NCBI GenBank assembly: GCA_963765875.1
Contig: CAVXYK010000006.1
Location: forward strand, 620,001 to 684,000
Reading direction: 5' to 3'
DNA from: JAWKOK01 sp963765875
GTDB taxonomy: Bacteria; Chloroflexota; Anaerolineae; Caldilineales; Caldilineaceae
Length of the DNA stretch: 64,000 bases
The notes under the pieces were generated by a model that made no database searches, was not told the origin of the DNA, and saw nothing but the letters and a program-made list of their open reading frames with translations. Numbering within the stretch: position 1 is the first letter of the stretch; the number at the start of each line of letters is the position of its first letter. Below are positions 9,301 to 16,938 of the stretch, one piece after another. The position numbers were made by a program, and so were the translations under genes.

Positions 9301-10152
9301 CTAGCCTCGGGCCGCTTCGATTTGGGCTGCGATTTCGTCAGCCGGTTCAATGCCGGTTACCAGATCAGTCGTGGAGCCGTCAGGTCGGATGATGAAGTGC
9401 GGCGTCGCCGGCGGGTTGCTGATGGTCTGGCCAAAGGCTCCGGCCAACTCACCCAGCATCTCCGGCGTCATCACAGCGAACGTGTAGGCAAAGCCTTCAT
9501 TATCCGCATAGGAAACCAGTGCGTCATCACCAATGTTGGTCTCGACGCTCAAGGCAATGAAGACGACGTCGTCGCCAAACTGGGCGCTGGCTTCCTGCAC
9601 GTTAGTCAGCTGGCGGCGGCAGTTGCTGCACCATGTAGCCATCGGCTCTACAAAGACGGTCTTGCCATTGAAGTCAGCGAATGTGAAGGACTCGCCGCTA
9701 CGGGCATCGGTCAATGCCAGCTTTTGCCAGGCAGGCAGATCGATAGCCACCATCTCCTCTTCTGTCATCTTCTCTCCTACCATCTCTTCTTCTGCCATGG
9801 CTTCCTCAGCCGCTTCCGCCTCACCCATTTCAGCAGTGCCTTCAGTTTCAGATGCCATATCGCTCTCGACCGTCTCAGTCATGGCGTGGGATTCTGCCAT
9901 GTCCGAATCGTCCACTTTCTCGGCCTCTGACATATCACCGCCGACATCGTCCTCTTCTGTCATGACTTCCTCCGCCATGGCTTCTTCAGATTCGGCCGGG
10001 GCTTCGCTTTCAGTCGCACTCGCTTCCATTTGAGATGACTCGGCTGCAGGCGCGGGGCTGCCACACGCGGCCAAGATGAACAGGCTTAGCAACGCAGCAG
10101 TCCACATGATTCGATTGCTTGAGCGCAACGTACGAAGGGTTCGAGCAAACAT
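9301..10152 (-). CDS. TlpA-like thioredoxin lipoprotein with long acidic Met-rich linker
   Basis: About 283 residues. An N-terminal signal (IMWTAALLSLFILAACG) ends in a lipobox with Cys near residue 30, so the protein is anchored outside the membrane. Residues about 37-140 are a low-complexity stretch of Glu, Asp, Ala and Met (for example AEEAMAEEEMVGEKMTEEEM). The C-terminal half is a thioredoxin fold with the CxxC pair in MATWCSNCRRQL and a cis-Pro in NPPATPHF. ATG at 10152 begins the signal peptide. It is co-transcribed with ccdA, its likely electron donor. Confidence 0.85.
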   Translation of the reverse strand: MFARTLRTLRSSNRIMWTAALLSLFILAACGSPAPAAESSQMEASATESEAPAESEEAMAEEVMTEEDDVGGDMSEAEKVDDSDMAESHAMTETVESDMASETEGTAEMGEAEAAEEAMAEEEMVGEKMTEEEMVAIDLPAWQKLALTDARSGESFTFADFNGKTVFVEPMATWCSNCRRQLTNVQEASAQFGDDVVFIALSVETNIGDDALVSYADNEGFAYTFAVMTPEMLGELAGAFGQTISNPPATPHFIIRPDGSTTDLVTGIEPADEIAAQIEAARG

Positions 10153-10392
10153 AAGTGATTCTATCCTTTCGGGTCTCTGTCGGTTTTTGTTGACAATCGG
10201 CACGGTCGGTCAATGTGTACCGTACAGCCAGGATAGAATCTGTAAGTGAGGGAACAGTGATAGAGCCATTACGCAAATCTTACGTCGGTTCTTGTCAAGC
10301 GCATTGACTGCTAAACTAAGATCAGCTTGAAACCAGCGGTTTGGCGATCCAGTCTTTGGATCGAGAAGTTACTCTGTCATTCCGAACGCAGT

Positions 10393-10490
10393 GAGGAATC
10401 TTGAGATCGGTGGCGTCAAGATTCCTCACTGCGTTAGCGCCCTGCGCCCACTTCATGAACGGATGACATGCATTGTTGCTTCTACGAAAC
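10393..10490. repeat. Hairpin repeat R1, copy 1
   Basis: GAGGAATC (10393-10400) and GATTCCTC (10420-10427) form a stem around a 19-nt loop. The following 60 nt (from ACTGCGTTAGCGCC to GAAACC) match copy 2 at 52677-52774 closely. The loop is in the opposite orientation in copy 2. The 10153-10630 spacer contains this repeat and the hairpin at 10527-10591, and nothing else was seen in it. Confidence 0.7.
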
Positions 10491-10526
10491 CGTACTATAA
10501 ACTGTAGTTTTCAATTTGGCATGAGT

Positions 10527-10591
10527 ATGATCCACGAAGGGGCACGAAGGTTGGCTTTCTTCGTGTTACTTTGTGCCCCTTCGTGGATCAT
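10527..10591. repeat. Perfect 19-bp inverted repeat (CACGAAGG type)
   Basis: ATGATCCACGAAGGGGCAC at 10527-10545 is exactly complementary to 10573-10591. On the plus strand the right arm is followed by GGTTTTT, so it could terminate plus-strand transcription. It also lies just beyond the stop of the minus-strand gene at 10631. The same CACGAAGGGGCACGAAG wording recurs near 1726-1755, so it belongs to a dispersed family. Confidence 0.6.
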
Positions 10592-10630
10592 GGTTTTTCG
10601 TGAAACCACACTGCTTGTGCCGGGGCTGTC

Positions 10631-11362
10631 TTACTCGTCCACTCCCTCTTCGCCTTCAAGCTTGCGTTTGAGATCGGCGGCGGTGGCCTGGATCGTGTAA
10701 TTCATGATCATCCACATGCCTTTCCAGGTTTCCGGGTCGAGGAATTCTTTGGGCGACGTCCCCTCCAGATTGCCTTTGAGATCCGAAAGCAAGGCCATAC
10801 CGGGCAGGGCTGCCAGGCGGGCATAGACGCTTTCGATGGCAGCCGTCGACTGGGCCTGGACAGTGTAGTTGAGAATGTACCACAGTCCCTTCCAAGTATC
10901 CGGATCAATCAGGTCACGGGGAGAGGTGCCCTCCAGGTTCCTGCGCAGTTCGGACAAGATCTCGACCTGCATGTCGGGCGTGAATCGCTCAAGATTGCTC
11001 TTCACCAGTGCAACCAGCCCATCAGGCGTGAACGCCGGCGGCACATACCCTGGAATGCTTGTCTGAAGCTCGACAGCCAATGCGTTCAGTTCGGCAGCCA
11101 GTATCTCAAAGCTGGCCTGGGCCCGAGACTCTCTAAAGGGGCCACCAATCGGCGGCCTTGTATCAATAGGCGCTTCCTCTTGAATGGCTATCTCCTGATG
11201 GGCCTCGATCTCGTGAATATCCACTGCCGGAGGTGATCCTTCCACGGATTCCTTGGCTAAGGATTGATGAACGCCACAGTAATCGGAATCATGCATCGCG
11301 TGATTCTTGCATCGGGATCCGGCCTTGGTTGTGGCAGCGCACTGCTTGTGTTCCTCGTTCAT
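10631..11362 (-). CDS. Zinc-knuckle protein with two tandem repeats, unknown function
   Basis: 243 residues. The N-terminus (residues 8-32) has C8, C18, C29 and H32 in an arrangement like the short zinc-binding CAATTKxGxxC...CxxH domain. Residues 40-80 are acidic and probably disordered. Residues 136-171 and 192-227 are clear duplicates: NLEGTSPRDLIDPDTWKGLW and NLEGTSPKEFLDPETWKGMW, each followed by a hydrophobic IxNYTxQA helix. I do not recognise the duplicated unit as a named domain. There is no catalytic motif, so a structural or binding role is more likely. It is monocistronic. Confidence 0.7.
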   Translation of the reverse strand: MNEEHKQCAATTKAGSRCKNHAMHDSDYCGVHQSLAKESVEGSPPAVDIHEIEAHQEIAIQEEAPIDTRPPIGGPFRESRAQASFEILAAELNALAVELQTSIPGYVPPAFTPDGLVALVKSNLERFTPDMQVEILSELRRNLEGTSPRDLIDPDTWKGLWYILNYTVQAQSTAAIESVYARLAALPGMALLSDLKGNLEGTSPKEFLDPETWKGMWMIMNYTIQATAADLKRKLEGEEGVDE

Positions 11363-11443
11363 AGGGTTTCCTCTTCAGGCAAATTGAGCCGGCAGGCTAT
11401 CGAATGTGGATGTCAACGGCAATCGGGCATCGGCATATCGTCA

Positions 11444-12223
11444 TCAGTCAGTGCGAACAGACCACGTGCAGGCCCGTGCCATGGCCAGCAGGGAGAATCC
11501 ACGCTTTTCCAGAATCGGGCGGCTCATTGGGCTTGCATCGACAGTGAGAAAGCGGAAACCGCGAGTTCTCGCATCCCTGGCACGCACGGCGAGCAATGCT
11601 GAGTAGAGTCCTTGTCCCCGGTATTGCGGCAGCGTCGAACCGCCCCACAGACTGGCAAACGATGTTCCGTGATGAAAATAGATCCAGGCTGCGCTTGCAG
11701 GCTCGTCATCGACAAAGGCGACGTAGACGCTCAACAGCTTGGGCAGAATCACCACATCGCGCTGCAGTCGTTCAATCAGACCGGAGTAGTCCCGATCCCA
11801 GACCCTCTCCTCGACTTTCGCCACGGCAACCAGATCGGCAGGGTTATCGAGAAGACGGACATCGGCACGGTTCGGTGCAAAAAACACGTCTGGAGCCTCG
11901 TCCAAATCGATGACCATAACCGCTTCCGGTTCTTCCACCTCGAAACCCCGTGCCGCCAACCGGTCAAGCAGATCGGCCGGTCTGTCGTAGTCGTAGAGCT
12001 TCCACTCGACATCAATCTTGATTGACTCGAAATAGGCAATCTGGGCCTCAATTGCAGCGTCGACATTTTGCTCGTTCAGTGATGAGTGCAACACAAACGC
12101 CTGATCCTCGTGGAAGGCAATATGACGAACTACATGATCTAGCTCCTCGCGTTCGGCATCATGATAGATAATCTCTTGCCGTTGCTCCAGATCAAATAAG
12201 GCTAGCAGTTGCTCGTGATTCAT
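11444..12223 (-). CDS. GNAT-family N-acetyltransferase
   Basis: About 259 residues. The acetyl-CoA loop is in LPQYRGQGLYSALLA, followed by FLTVDASPMSRPILEKRGFS, which is the usual second GNAT core strand and helix. The N-terminal 110 residues form an additional region with no recognised motif. The ATG at 12223 overlaps the rlmI stop by four bases (ATGA), so translation is coupled to rlmI. It is the last gene of a four-gene minus-strand operon. The substrate is unknown. Confidence 0.8.
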   Translation of the reverse strand: MNHEQLLALFDLEQRQEIIYHDAEREELDHVVRHIAFHEDQAFVLHSSLNEQNVDAAIEAQIAYFESIKIDVEWKLYDYDRPADLLDRLAARGFEVEEPEAVMVIDLDEAPDVFFAPNRADVRLLDNPADLVAVAKVEERVWDRDYSGLIERLQRDVVILPKLLSVYVAFVDDEPASAAWIYFHHGTSFASLWGGSTLPQYRGQGLYSALLAVRARDARTRGFRFLTVDASPMSRPILEKRGFSLLAMARACTWSVRTD

Positions 12224-13473
12224 GGCCGTCTCGACATTGGTTCGACTCGTGCAAACATGCACTTGAGATAGGCGCCCTCGCGGAATCCGATGGGGTGATC
12301 GAGCACATGTCCGAAGACCTCAACGTCACGGAGTTGCATGCGCGATCCACGAGCCGTATCGTGGATCAGGTCGTAGAATGCATCGGCTTCTATGCGGCTT
12401 GAACAGGAAGCCATCACCAGCGTACCATGAGGCCGAACCAGTGCCAAGCCCAGTTGAATCAGTCTTGCATAGGCCCGCATCGCACCGTCGACCTCGGATG
12501 CTCGCTTTGCGAATGAGGGCGGATCAATGATGACCATATCGAACTGTTGCTGTCGGGCAGCCATCTCCTTCATTGCGACGAAGGCATCGGCAACCAGAAT
12601 CTCATGTTTGGCCGCGGCAATCTCAGCCACGCTACTGTTCAGCGCAAAGATCTCCTCGGCCGCGCGCAGGGCAGGCTGGCTGGAGTCCAGACTGATGACC
12701 GTGTGCGCCCCACCGCGGGCGGCATAGAGTGAGAATCCGCCGCTGTAGGCGAAGACGTTGAGCACAGATTTCCCTGTCGTCCGTTCTTCCACTCGACGGC
12801 GGTTGTCCCGCTGATCCAGGAAGAAGCCGGTCTTCTGGCCACGAAGGACATCCGCCTCGAAGACGAGTCCGTTCTCGGAAAAGCGAATAGGCCCACTGAC
12901 CGGCGGACCCGTCAAGACCATACCATCGCTCAGTTCCCAGGCAGGTTCAAGTGCGGCCTCAGCCTGTCTAGCCAAACGAAGGACAACCCGTTCCAACCGG
13001 ATCTCATGCTGGAGTCCCGTCAACACATCTTTGAGATGCGCGAACCAGGCGGCCGAATAGATCTTGATCACACAGGTCTGGGCATATCGGTCGATAACCA
13101 GGCCGGGCAGGCCGTCGTTTTCGCCGTGGACGAGCCTGTAGCCATTGGTCTCGCTTGCAAGCAACGGCCTGCGCAACCCGGCGGCGACAGTCAGCTTCTC
13201 CCGAAGGAACTGTTCGTCGACCGTCCTCGGTTTGCCCTGATGCAGCACACGCACCCGAATGGGCGACGCAGGATCGTAGAGGCCGATGGCGAGAAAGCGT
13301 CGCTTGCGGTCAAAGATCACAGCAAGATCGCCGGCTTGCCCTTCGTGGCTCTGGCTGCTGATCCCGCTTTCGAAAAGCCATGGATGGCCCCGCCTCAGGT
13401 TGCGTTCGGCTGCGGCGTGCACATGGACGGCGATGCGCTTTTCGCTCGCACGCGGCAGTTGGTCAAGCCTCAT
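12220..13473 (-). CDS. rlmI: 23S rRNA (cytosine-C5)-methyltransferase, RlmI family
   Basis: 417 residues with the RlmI layout: a PUA domain at about 15-90 (HPWLFESGI...GDLAVI), a middle EEHEAD-like region, and a Rossmann methyltransferase domain from about 210. SAM motif I is NVFAYSGGFSLYAARGGA, and VIIDPPSFAKR carries the motif IV DPP. The nucleophile-containing VMASCSS follows. The family methylates C1962 of 23S rRNA. Its start overlaps the end of the upstream Fe-S protein gene by 11 bp and its stop overlaps the GNAT start. Confidence 0.88.
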   Translation of the reverse strand: MRLDQLPRASEKRIAVHVHAAAERNLRRGHPWLFESGISSQSHEGQAGDLAVIFDRKRRFLAIGLYDPASPIRVRVLHQGKPRTVDEQFLREKLTVAAGLRRPLLASETNGYRLVHGENDGLPGLVIDRYAQTCVIKIYSAAWFAHLKDVLTGLQHEIRLERVVLRLARQAEAALEPAWELSDGMVLTGPPVSGPIRFSENGLVFEADVLRGQKTGFFLDQRDNRRRVEERTTGKSVLNVFAYSGGFSLYAARGGAHTVISLDSSQPALRAAEEIFALNSSVAEIAAAKHEILVADAFVAMKEMAARQQQFDMVIIDPPSFAKRASEVDGAMRAYARLIQLGLALVRPHGTLVMASCSSRIEADAFYDLIHDTARGSRMQLRDVEVFGHVLDHPIGFREGAYLKCMFARVEPMSRRP

Positions 13474-14197
13474 TGCGTGCTCGATCCTGGTCTACATATC
13501 GTCGAATCGAGCAGTAGGAAAACCGATAATGGTAGGTCAACTGCTCGTCTGAATACCGGTGTTCCGCCGCATACGGACAGGCCAGACGGGCCAGGCAGCG
13601 TTCAATACAAGGCGATGCCGGCCCTGCCCGAAAGGTAGCGCAGGTGAAAACGTCAAACTGATCTGGATAGCCGGTTGCCTGGCTGGGACAGCCACCTATA
13701 CAATCCCGGGTCGAGCAGGCAGTACAGGGGGATTCACCCGGCTCCCGGCGCAGCACCGGCAGCTCCGCATCGGTGAGAAAGGCGGCTCGATAGGCAAACC
13801 AGAGTCCGAATTCGGGGTTGATGCCGGTGCCCAATGGCGAAGGATGGCTCCATCCCGCCAACTGCCCAAGGCCTTGTAGATCCAGGGGCAGCGGGCCGGG
13901 GAAGAGCATCTGCCATGGCGCGTCGGGCAGATAGTCGGCAATCAATCTGGTCGCCAGCCCGGCGCTGAAGTGATCGATGGGATGATCCCCTGTGACACCC
14001 GATGCAGCATAGGCTTCCCAGAAGCGTCGTCCCCCATGGCCCAGCAAGACCAGTCGACGATAGGCGTTCACATCGATCTCGTATTCGGCCAACTGATCGA
14101 TCATTCCCGAGGGCAGATCGTCGACGGGCAGAATTGCAGCTAGGTTGAGTCCGTTGTCGGCCAGAAAATCAAGACCATCGGTCAATGGTTGCTTCAT
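13463..14197 (-). CDS. QueG-like double-cluster [4Fe-4S] protein
   Basis: 244 residues. Two cysteine groups, C158-C161-C166-C170 and C186-C197-C201-C207, match a double [4Fe-4S] ferredoxin-like segment as in epoxyqueuosine reductase QueG. The N-terminal region (LNLAAILPVDDLP) is compatible with the QueG family too, but the protein is shorter than QueG (about 380), lacks the C-terminal HEAT-like part, and a cobalamin site cannot be verified by eye. It may therefore be a QueG-related reductase of unknown substrate. It overlaps its upstream neighbour by ATGA and the downstream rlmI by 11 bp. Confidence 0.65.
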   Translation of the reverse strand: MKQPLTDGLDFLADNGLNLAAILPVDDLPSGMIDQLAEYEIDVNAYRRLVLLGHGGRRFWEAYAASGVTGDHPIDHFSAGLATRLIADYLPDAPWQMLFPGPLPLDLQGLGQLAGWSHPSPLGTGINPEFGLWFAYRAAFLTDAELPVLRREPGESPCTACSTRDCIGGCPSQATGYPDQFDVFTCATFRAGPASPCIERCLARLACPYAAEHRYSDEQLTYHYRFSYCSIRRYVDQDRARNEA

Positions 14198-15057
14198 GGT
14201 TGCCCGTAGTAGCTTTCGGCCATGCCCGACAAAAATTGCAGGCTCTGGCTCACAAACGCCGGCCCATCCGGGCAGACATTGTGGAACATGCCGCGCCGGA
14301 AGGCGAAGTCGCCGATGCCGCTGTTGTAGGTCTCCAGCGTCATGTACCCGTCGAAACCAGTCTCGGCCAATGCTTGGAAGATGTCATCCCAGGGAATGAT
14401 GCCGTCGCCGGGTGCGCCGCGATCGTTTTCACAGGCGTGGACGCACCAGAGGCGCGGGGCGACAGTCCGTATCGCCTCGCCATAGTCCCGGATCTCGGTG
14501 GCCACGTGGTAGGTGTCGAAGAGCACCGACAGATTCGCATGGTTGGCCAGATCGATCAATGTCATCATCTGTTCGGGCGTGTTGACCATGTGCGTGCGAA
14601 AGTGGCTCATGGGCTCCAGCGCAATGATCACATCGCGTTGAGCTGCGTAGTCGGCCAAGGCGTGCAGTCCCTCAGCCGTCCAACGATACTCATCGGCCGG
14701 CGGCACGCGTCGCTGTACCACGCCCGGATGCGCATAGAGCGCGCCCGCATAGGCGACCGCGCCCAATTCAGCCGCCAGATCAACTTGCCGTTTGTGCCAG
14801 GTTAGCCCCTTGACCCGATGTGACGGCTCATCGGCCGAGAGGTCACAGGCCATGGGCCACATCCCACCGGGTCCAATGGCCAATTCGATGCCGACCGCTT
14901 CAGCCCGAGCGCGCGTCTGCGCCGGATCAAAGACCACGTCATCGCCAACAGAAAGCTCAAACATGCTCAAGCCAAGCTCCTTGGCCTCGTCGAGCAGATG
15001 TATTTGGTCGTCCTGCCATCGTTCAGTGAAAAGATAGCAATGGGCGCCGTATTTCAT
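14194..15057 (-). CDS. Sugar phosphate isomerase/epimerase (AP-endonuclease-like TIM barrel)
   Basis: 287 residues of the xylose-isomerase-like TIM barrel superfamily, closest in style to ketohexose 3-epimerases. Likely metal ligands are Glu in IALEPMSH, Asp in LFDTYH, His in VHACEND and Glu in MTLETYN. It is the first gene of a tightly overlapping minus-strand set leading to a QueG-like protein, rlmI and a GNAT. The start lies close to a short G/T-rich spacer. The true sugar is unknown. Confidence 0.78.
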   Translation of the reverse strand: MKYGAHCYLFTERWQDDQIHLLDEAKELGLSMFELSVGDDVVFDPAQTRARAEAVGIELAIGPGGMWPMACDLSADEPSHRVKGLTWHKRQVDLAAELGAVAYAGALYAHPGVVQRRVPPADEYRWTAEGLHALADYAAQRDVIIALEPMSHFRTHMVNTPEQMMTLIDLANHANLSVLFDTYHVATEIRDYGEAIRTVAPRLWCVHACENDRGAPGDGIIPWDDIFQALAETGFDGYMTLETYNSGIGDFAFRRGMFHNVCPDGPAFVSQSLQFLSGMAESYYGQP

Positions 15058-15157
15058 GTTGTTGGTTGTCCTTTTTCTGAAGGCATGAGTGGGTGAGTGG
15101 GCGACAGCGTGAGATGTAATTTTTCATCCTGTCACTCCCTCACCTTGTCAGTTCCGT

Positions 15158-16111
15158 CTAGGCGGCCGCCACAATCACAGCTTCCTCGTCCGCAGATCCC
15201 CCACTGCCGGTCCACTCGCGCCAGGCCAGCGTCCAGACAGCCGAGAAGTAGGCCGTGATGGAGCCGTTGATCAGCAGCAGCAACGGCCACAGGAGGCAGC
15301 AGACGGCCATCACCGCGGTCGGCAAGAACAACACGATGGCCAAAGCGATGGCAAAGCCAAAACGAATGAGCAGCAGAATCAATGCAGAGCCGAGGTTGGC
15401 GCTGACCACCTGCCAGCCGCGTCTGTACGAAGCAAAGACGCCGGTGTCGTCAAGCATGCACGCACGCATGGCGAAGATTCGCATCACGTCAAACAGAATC
15501 CACAGCGGCGTCAGCAGACAGAACAGACACATGAGCGCAACGACGAAGCTAGTGCCGAGCACGGCGAAAACACTCTCGGCCGACAGTGCCGAGAAACCGA
15601 CGGTGAAGGCAAGAATGAGCGCCGACATGCCGACAAAGAGCAGCATAGGCAGCAGCGGCAACAGGCTGATCCCGATCAAGCGCCAACCCTTGGCCCAGCC
15701 TGCGGCCCATGCTTGCCCAAACGTTGTCGCGTCCTCTTCGTCCTCTTCAGCGTTGACAACGCCCGCAATCAGGCCTCCCTGCGCTACGGCGCCAATTGAC
15801 CACAGCACGAGCCCGATCACAACGGCAAAGAAAACCAGTCCGATGATAAACACGACTGAAAGGCCCAAGAGCCAGTCCATGTTATCAAAGAAGGGGGCAA
15901 TTGCCTCAAAGCCTTCTTCCAGCGACTCAGGCGGGGCAGTTAGGAGAGCGTCTTCTGAACCACTTCCTGAGCTACCGCCGGAACCGCCCGAAGAACCACT
16001 GAAATTATAGGTTCCCGACCCATTGAATGCAGCAAGCACACCCAAGAAGAACAGATACTTGTGAGCAATCAGTATATCCAACGCACGACGAAATATCTTC
16101 GCGTAATCCAT
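15158..16111 (-). CDS. Multi-pass membrane protein with Gly/Ser-rich extracytoplasmic loop
   Basis: 317 residues. After a first helix (HKYLFFLGVLAAF) there is a loop rich in Gly and Ser (residues about 30-55), then about five to six further hydrophobic helices, including FIIGLVFFAVVIGLVLW and ALILLLIRFGFAIALAIVLF. The WAAGWAKGWRLIG and MRIFAMRACMLDDTGVFASYRRG segments resemble cytoplasmic loops of the glycerophosphodiesterase-associated membrane domain family. No catalytic residues. Function unknown. Confidence 0.65.
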   Translation of the reverse strand: MDYAKIFRRALDILIAHKYLFFLGVLAAFNGSGTYNFSGSSGGSGGSSGSGSEDALLTAPPESLEEGFEAIAPFFDNMDWLLGLSVVFIIGLVFFAVVIGLVLWSIGAVAQGGLIAGVVNAEEDEEDATTFGQAWAAGWAKGWRLIGISLLPLLPMLLFVGMSALILAFTVGFSALSAESVFAVLGTSFVVALMCLFCLLTPLWILFDVMRIFAMRACMLDDTGVFASYRRGWQVVSANLGSALILLLIRFGFAIALAIVLFLPTAVMAVCCLLWPLLLLINGSITAYFSAVWTLAWREWTGSGGSADEEAVIVAAA

Positions 16112-16164
16112 TGTGCATCTCCTTTCATTTGATGGTCAAACATCAGTGCTTCTGTTGCAACAAT

Positions 16165-16272
16165 GCCATTTTCGCCACAGAGGCACGGAGGGTCACAAAG
16201 AAAAAAGAAGAGCAGAAATCAATTCCCTCCGTGATCTCCGTGCCTCCTCCGTGCCTCTGTGGTGAGCTTTTT
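16165..16272. repeat. CACGGAG-type hairpin repeat
   Basis: GCCACAGAGGCACGGAGG near 16174-16191 is nearly complementary to CCTCCGTGCCTCTGTGGT near 16246-16263. The element lies between the membrane protein gene (16111) and the DinB gene (stop 16283), and the right arm is followed by GAGCTTTTTCACC. It belongs to the same word family as 5285-5360 and 20805-20860 and could act as a terminator. Confidence 0.5.
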
Positions 16273-16282
16273 CACCAGGCCC

Positions 16283-16810
16283 TCAACCCGCCACGGCCTT
16301 GCGCATCCCCTCACCCATTTGGGGCAAGAGCTGATCCTGGATCAGATCCTGGATTTGCTTGATATGATTGGCATCGTGATAGGGCCACTCGTAGACCAGA
16401 TCGCGCACGCTCAATTCGCCCAAACGCGCATAGGCGCCGTTGCGCGCGAGATCATCGGGCGTCAGTTGAGCCACCCAGTCGCAGATGCCGATGCGTTGCT
16501 CGGCCAGCACATCGAGCAGATCGGCGACATTGCGTTCGCTGTCCTTGCGCGACGCAACCAGACCGTGGATGTCCATGCCGCCCAACGTGGGGTAGTCCTG
16601 CTCGATCATCGTCCTGCAACGGCGCAAGAACGCATCCATGTCGGTCTCGATCAGATGGCCGATCACTTCGTTGACACACCATTCCTCCGCCGCCGGCCGC
16701 CAGCGAAGCACGGACGGGGCAATCGGCAACAGCTGAGCACGCAGCAGGTCCGGCGTCGACCGCAGAACTGATGCGACTTGATTCATATCGTCAAAGGCGT
16801 TGATTGACAT
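16283..16810 (-). CDS. DinB-family protein
   Basis: 175 residues, a four-helix-bundle DinB protein. The helix with WCVNEVIGHLIETDMDAF carries the family's first conserved His (position 52), and ELSVRDLVYEWPYHDANHIKQI carries the C-terminal YHDANH cluster that supplies further metal-binding His residues. The DinB family includes thiol transferases such as bacillithiol S-transferases, but the precise role cannot be stated. It sits on the minus strand with its own RBS region. Confidence 0.8.
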   Translation of the reverse strand: MSINAFDDMNQVASVLRSTPDLLRAQLLPIAPSVLRWRPAAEEWCVNEVIGHLIETDMDAFLRRCRTMIEQDYPTLGGMDIHGLVASRKDSERNVADLLDVLAEQRIGICDWVAQLTPDDLARNGAYARLGELSVRDLVYEWPYHDANHIKQIQDLIQDQLLPQMGEGMRKAVAG

Positions 16811-16872
16811 CGGTCTATGACCTCTCTACAAAGTCTCTATTTGAATCGATACAAAGTCTCTTCGAAATGAAA

Positions 16873-16935
16873 GGTGAGGGGGTGAGGGGGTGAAAAAAAA
16901 GGACTCTCGCTTTATCACCCCCTCACCCCCTCACC
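16873..16935. repeat. Perfect 21-bp inverted repeat (GGTGAGGG type)
   Basis: A 21-nt arm starting GGTGAGGGGGTGAGG at 16873-16893 pairs perfectly with 16915-16935, with a 21-nt A-rich loop. It immediately follows the stop of the DUF1653 fusion gene (16939) on the minus strand. Similar GTGAGGG and TCACCCT words occur near 8605-8632 and 15087-15150, always just beyond gene ends, which suggests a 3'-end processing or termination role. Confidence 0.6.
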
Positions 16936-16938
16936 CTG

